A stretch of DNA of 64,000 nt from Candidatus Andeanibacterium colombiense (GTDB taxonomy: Bacteria; Pseudomonadota; Alphaproteobacteria; Sphingomonadales; Sphingomonadaceae), in assembly GCA_029202985.1 (NCBI GenBank), contig CP119316.1, positions 1 through 64,000 on the forward strand. The letters run 5' to 3'. Below are positions 60,438 to 64,000 of this stretch, piece by piece. Position 1 is the first letter of the stretch; each line of letters starts with the position of its first letter. The notes below the pieces were generated by a model. The model was not told where the DNA came from. It did not search any database and saw only the letters and a list, made by a program, of their open reading frames with translations. The translations under genes were made by a program, and so were the position numbers.

Positions 60438-62482
60438 TTCAGCAGCTTGATATCGGTCGAGCTGCCGCTGGCCGAGGAGGTGCCGCTCATCTTGGCGCAG
60501 GCGGTGCCGGCCTGGGCGCCTCCGGTCACGCTGATCTTGGCGGCAATCAGGGTAAAGCATTGGCCCGCCGAGAGGGTGGCGTTGCCGCCGCTCATCGACA
60601 CGGTCGAGTTGGGCAGATGGACGGTGCCGACGAAGATATTGCTCGCCCCGGCGCCCCAGGTGGTCGCGCTGCTGGTCAGGCTGTCGACCAGCATGTCGGC
60701 GATGTAGGACCCGGTCGACGAGGTAGTCGAGGCGATCAGCTTGGTCTTCGCGCCGCCGGCGAGGTTGAGCGTGCCGGCGAGGATGAAGCTGACGTTGACG
60801 CCCGCCTGGTCGTAACCCGAGACGCTCACGCCTTCGAGCGTGTTGCCATAGGTTTTGCCGGTGAGCGACGAGGTGTAGGGCCAGGTCGTGCCGCCGGTGC
60901 CGTTCACGAAATTGCCGTTGATCGTATAGCGGCCCGCGCCGAACAGCACCGAGCCGGCGATGTTGAGGCTGCCGTTGATATAGTGGTTCGCGGTCTTGCC
61001 GAATACCAGGCGGCTGCCGCCCTGAGTGGTGATCCCGCCATTGGCGCTGAAGGTGCCGTCTTCCATGAAGAAGCGCGCGCTGCCGGCGAGATTGGCGGAG
61101 AGGCCGCCGCTGGGATTGGGGCCGAGCAGGACATTGCCCGCGCTGACCGCCAACTCGCTGTCGCCGTCGATCGTGATGCCGGCGGTGTTGGTGAAATTTC
61201 CGGTGCCCAGCGCGACGCTGCCGCCGCCCGAAAGCGCCAGGCCGGCGAAGGAGTGATTGCCGGCGCCCATCGTCAGCCGTTGCCCGCCGCCCAGGGTGAG
61301 CTTCGAGTTGATAATGACGTCGCCGGTGCCCTTGGTGTTGGTGCCTTGGAAATTGACCGTGCCGCTGCCGATCCACAGCGGGCCGTTGCCGATCTTGATC
61401 CCGCTCGAGCCGGTATCGAAGCCGCCATTCACATAGAGCGTCGAATTGCCGAAATCGATCGTCGAGCCGCCGCCGATCGCGACGCCGTTGCTGACGGTGA
61501 TGACCGAGTTGTTGGCGAAGGTGACCTTGATTCCGCCATCGATCGTCAGCCGCTTGATGTTGTAGGTCCCGGCCGGGACGACGTATTCACCGGTGTAGGG
61601 TCCGGTGCGATAAGCGGTGACATTCGCGGTGGGCGACCAACCCATCGTCCAGTCCGCCCCGGTCGGGGTGGTCGGATTGCTGAGCGCGGGAACCGCGGTG
61701 TAGGTGCCGAGCTGCGCGCGCGCCGCGAGCAATTCGCTGTCGGTCGCCCAAGGGTCGGTCAGCGTGGTGGACTGGTTCACCCGCTTGCTTGCGTCAGGGA
61801 TCGCGCCGTTCCAGGACGGATAGGTGAAAGTCGTCGAGAAGCGCAGCGAGTTGGACACCGAGATCGAGCCGTAATCGAGCGAGACCCCGCCGGTCCCTGA
61901 GATCACGTCGGCTGCGGTGATGGAGGTTGCGCCCTGCGAGATCGAGCCGACCGCGGCGATCGAGCAGCCCGCGGCGGTGATGGTCGCGCCGCCGGTGAGG
62001 GTGATCGCGCCGCTGCCGCTGGCCAGCGCCAGAAAGCACGGAGCGGAATAGGCGGCCGCCGTGTTGAGCGAGGCATAGGCTTCGGAAGTGACGGTGTAGG
62101 ATGCGCCGAGGCCCACGACCCGGGCAAGGGTGAAGGGCACCGTCTTCTTCACCACCACCTTGACGGCCTTGCTGCCGGCGCTCGGATAATTGTCGACCAC
62201 CGTGGCCGTAACCGTCGCGCCGGTGAGGCCGTTGGCGGTGGTGATGTCCACCGCGGTCGGCTGGAGCACCGCGGTGGCGGAACTGGCCTTGTATGCCATC
62301 GCCGCGCCCAGCGCGGCCATGTCGGCTGCGCGCTGGTTGATCAGGCGCTGCTCGTAGCCGTGGTTGAGATCGACCCCGAGCCCGAGCCCGCCGAGCGTGA
62401 CCGGCAGCGACAGCGCGGCGATCGTGGCCACGCTGGCCCGCGGATCGGCGAGCAGCCGCTTCAGTAAACGAATATTAAGCAT
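60434..62482 (-). CDS. TadG-like Flp pilus protein with large repetitive ectodomain
   Basis: A 682-residue exported protein. The N-terminal domain (ADPRASVATIAALSLPVTLGGLGLGVDLNHGYEQRLINQRAADMAALGAAMAY) matches the TadG-like N-terminal domain with its membrane helix. From about residue 130 onwards the chain is Gly/Ser/Thr/Asn-rich with recurring short strands such as IKIGNGPLWIGSGTVNFQGTNTK, ALSGGGSVALGTGNFTN and GSLNIAGSVLFGAGRYTING, like a right-handed beta-helix or autotransporter-type passenger. A surface adhesin or pilus-tip role is inferred. The ATG at 62482 is preferred. First gene of the TadG-TadE-TadE operon. Confidence 0.85.
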   Translation of the reverse strand: MLNIRLLKRLLADPRASVATIAALSLPVTLGGLGLGVDLNHGYEQRLINQRAADMAALGAAMAYKASSATAVLQPTAVDITTANGLTGATVTATVVDNYPSAGSKAVKVVVKKTVPFTLARVVGLGASYTVTSEAYASLNTAAAYSAPCFLALASGSGAITLTGGATITAAGCSIAAVGSISQGATSITAADVISGTGGVSLDYGSISVSNSLRFSTTFTYPSWNGAIPDASKRVNQSTTLTDPWATDSELLAARAQLGTYTAVPALSNPTTPTGADWTMGWSPTANVTAYRTGPYTGEYVVPAGTYNIKRLTIDGGIKVTFANNSVITVSNGVAIGGGSTIDFGNSTLYVNGGFDTGSSGIKIGNGPLWIGSGTVNFQGTNTKGTGDVIINSKLTLGGGQRLTMGAGNHSFAGLALSGGGSVALGTGNFTNTAGITIDGDSELAVSAGNVLLGPNPSGGLSANLAGSARFFMEDGTFSANGGITTQGGSRLVFGKTANHYINGSLNIAGSVLFGAGRYTINGNFVNGTGGTTWPYTSSLTGKTYGNTLEGVSVSGYDQAGVNVSFILAGTLNLAGGAKTKLIASTTSSTGSYIADMLVDSLTSSATTWGAGASNIFVGTVHLPNSTVSMSGGNATLSAGQCFTLIAAKISVTGGAQAGTACAKMSGTSSASGSSTDIKLLK

Positions 62483-62598
62483 AGGGATCCCATCCATCAG
62501 GGACCAATAATGCCGGACTAGCTACGAAAACGTTAAGGGGGCACAGCGGTGCGCGAGCGGCGGCCCGAAGCTCTCCCGCGACGAGCCGAGGGCAGGGG

Positions 62599-63114
62599 CT
62601 ACTCGCCAGCCGGGTCGCCCTTGCTTTCGAGTTTACGCGACAAGGCGCGCGTCGCCCAGATCGAGCGAGTCGCGAAGCGGGTCTCCATCAGGAACGACAG
62701 CAGCCCGGCGAACACCAGCCCCATCGCGACGATCCAGCAGCCCGCGACATAGGTCCCCATCGGCGGCTTCACGAAGGCGCTGACGAAGGTAAGTGCGACC
62801 ACGAGGCAGATCAGCAGCGCGGCCGCGGTGCACAGGTTGATCGCGACATGGGCGAACTTGCGCCGCTGCCGCAGCACCGGAAGCTGTTCGATCTCGCTGT
62901 CGGGGATTTCCTTTTCCTGCCGGTTTTCCAGCAGATAGACCCGCTCGACGATCCAGGTCAGGCGCTGGTTCATCACATTGATGAAGGCGCCGATCGCCGC
63001 GAGCAGGAAGGCCGGGGTCAGCGAAAGCTGAACCATCGCCTGCACGCGCGCGGTACTCGACGTGCGCTCAAGCAGGTCGCCCGCGAAGCTCGATGCGGCG
63101 TGCAGCATTTCCAT
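62599..63114 (-). CDS. DUF2721 family membrane protein
   Basis: A 171-residue protein with three membrane helices: SLTPAFLLAAIGAFINVMNQRLTWIVERVYLL, FAHVAINLCTAAALLICLVVALTFVSAFV and GTYVAGCWIVAMGLVFAGLLSFLMETRFA. The R-x-x-W-I-V-x-R block and ETRFATRS motif fit DUF2721. The function is unknown. The ATG at 63114 is chosen over a GTG three codons upstream. It lies between the EAL gene and the TadG operon on the same strand. Confidence 0.82.
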   Translation of the reverse strand: MEMLHAASSFAGDLLERTSSTARVQAMVQLSLTPAFLLAAIGAFINVMNQRLTWIVERVYLLENRQEKEIPDSEIEQLPVLRQRRKFAHVAINLCTAAALLICLVVALTFVSAFVKPPMGTYVAGCWIVAMGLVFAGLLSFLMETRFATRSIWATRALSRKLESKGDPAGE

Positions 63115-63186
63115 GGCGGCCACTTAAGCCTGTCGAACCCGGCGTTCAACCCGCCGGTTCGATCCGCGGTTCAACCTTGCGCGCGC

Positions 63187-64000
63187 TCACACCCGCCCGG
63201 CGGCGACCTTCAAGCGCTGCTCGCGCGCCTGCTGCGGGATATGCGCCAACAGCGGCGGGACCCGATCGCCCGGAACGGCCTTGGAGAACAGGAAGCCCTG
63301 GCCGTAATCGCAGCCGAGTTCGATCAGACGCTTGGCCTGGCGCATGTTCTCGATCCCCTCGGCCACGACCTTGATGTTTAGGTTCTTGCCGAGATTGACC
63401 ACCGCGCGGATGATCGCCTCGTCGCCGGGATCGTCTTCCATGTCGCGCACGAAGCTTTGGTCGATCTTGAGGATGTCGACAGGAAACTGTTTGAGATGGC
63501 GCAGCGAGGCGTAGCCGGTGCCGAAATCGTCGAGCGCGATCTTGACCCCGGCCGAGCTCAGCAGGCCGAGCGCGCGATGGACGAACTCGGCGCCGCGGCC
63601 GAGGAACACGGTCTCGGTCACTTCGAGCTGGAAACAATCGGAAGAGATGCCGGCGCGGCTCAGCGAATCCAGTACCCGCTCGCCGAAATCGTCCCGGCGG
63701 AATTCGGCGGCCGAGGCATTGACCGCGACGTGGCCGAAATCGACCCCGTCGTCGAGCCACGTGCGCATGTCGGCGATCGCCTGTTCGATCATGCGGTCGC
63801 TGATATCGGCGGCGACTTCGTGGTTCTCGAACGCCGCTTCGATGGTCGATGGGAGATGCACGGCGTTCTTGCTGTCGCGCCAGCGCAGCAGCGCCTCGAA
63901 ACCGACGATCTTGCCGTTGGCGAGGTCGAGCAGGGGCTGGTAATAGGGCACGATGCGGTCTTCGTAAACCGCGCGGCGGGCGAGGCTGACCATCGAGGCG
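63187..64000 (-). CDS. EAL domain protein, N-terminus beyond the window
   Basis: The C-terminal 270 residues of a c-di-GMP phosphodiesterase-type protein. GFEALLRW has the EAL signature, and NASAAEF, LEVTETV, ALDDFGTGYASL, KIDQSFV, AEGIEN and GQGFLFSKAVP follow, so all main metal-binding residues are present. The frame is open through the right edge and the domain start IVPYYQPLLDL lies close to it, so an upstream GGDEF or sensor domain probably continues outside. Confidence 0.9.
   Translation of the reverse strand, partial: ASMVSLARRAVYEDRIVPYYQPLLDLANGKIVGFEALLRWRDSKNAVHLPSTIEAAFENHEVAADISDRMIEQAIADMRTWLDDGVDFGHVAVNASAAEFRRDDFGERVLDSLSRAGISSDCFQLEVTETVFLGRGAEFVHRALGLLSSAGVKIALDDFGTGYASLRHLKQFPVDILKIDQSFVRDMEDDPGDEAIIRAVVNLGKNLNIKVVAEGIENMRQAKRLIELGCDYGQGFLFSKAVPGDRVPPLLAHIPQQAREQRLKVAAGRV

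Overview
This window is a GC-rich chromosomal segment of an alphaproteobacterium, most likely from the order Sphingomonadales (Sphingomonas, Novosphingobium or Erythrobacter type). The evidence is gene order and content: a ribosomal/envelope cluster in which bamA-ompH-fabZ runs straight into rpmE with no lpxD, lpxA or lpxB; SRP RNA immediately upstream of dnaX and ybaB; a DUF6456 protein; an NDUFS4-type complex I accessory subunit; EcfG-type (GGAAC-N16-CGTT) stress promoters; and several families of palindromic intergenic repeats. No rRNA, CRISPR array, prophage or insertion sequence was found. Almost all of it looks like core genome. The accessory-looking parts are a small toxin-antitoxin pair (10.7-11.5 kb) and a TadG/TadE cluster (59.5-62.5 kb).

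Layout. 1-5 kb: end of secF, a glycosyltransferase with an XRE regulator, a DUF6456 protein, and a MASE1-PAS-GGDEF protein with a degenerate active site. 4.6-11 kb: an RhtA-like exporter and Uup ATPase, a SIMPL protein, a PepSY-like protein followed by a PhoP/PhoQ-like two-component system, then an RHH/PIN toxin-antitoxin pair. 11.5-18.8 kb: a lipoprotein, chorismate mutase, polyprenyl diphosphate synthase, HrpB helicase, complex I subunit, SRP RNA, dnaX and ybaB. 19-25.9 kb: lon, hupB, a lipoprotein, rlmB, tRNA-Tyr and psd-pssA. 26-38.2 kb: rpsB-tsf and pyrH-frr-uppS-cdsA-dxr-rseP-bamA-ompH-fabZ, then rpmE; this covers translation, isoprenoid carrier and phospholipid synthesis, and outer-membrane protein assembly. 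38.3-46.3 kb: a 2OG-Fe(II) oxygenase, tRNA-His, the cytochrome c maturation operon ccmCDEFGHI, and kup. 46.4-54.2 kb, mostly minus strand: two GGDEF-EAL proteins flank a PuuD-type membrane protein, yciB, ftsY, mtaB and dapF. 54.3-59.5 kb: an EVE protein, CsbD, a ThDP enzyme, an LplT-like transporter, pgsA and a small FlbD-like protein. 59.5-64 kb: two TadE-like proteins, a TadG-like protein with a large repetitive ectodomain, a DUF2721 protein, and an EAL protein cut by the window edge.

Themes. Phospholipid and envelope biogenesis recurs (psd, pssA, cdsA, pgsA, an LplT-like transporter, uppS, ispB-like, dxr, rseP, bamA). Four proteins carry c-di-GMP domains. Many genes are translationally coupled through 1-4 nt overlaps (ATGA, GTGA, TGATG).

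The least ordinary observations are a palindromic repeat inserted in frame in hrpB; a repeat that supplies the ribosome-binding site of cdsA; EcfG-type promoters in front of csbD and of a small membrane-protein gene whose control region also holds a LexA-like box; a hairpin that buries the ribosome-binding site of the FlbD-like gene; and a TadG homologue with a beta-helix-like ectodomain of roughly 550 residues. I did not find a clear, large, previously undescribed multi-gene system.
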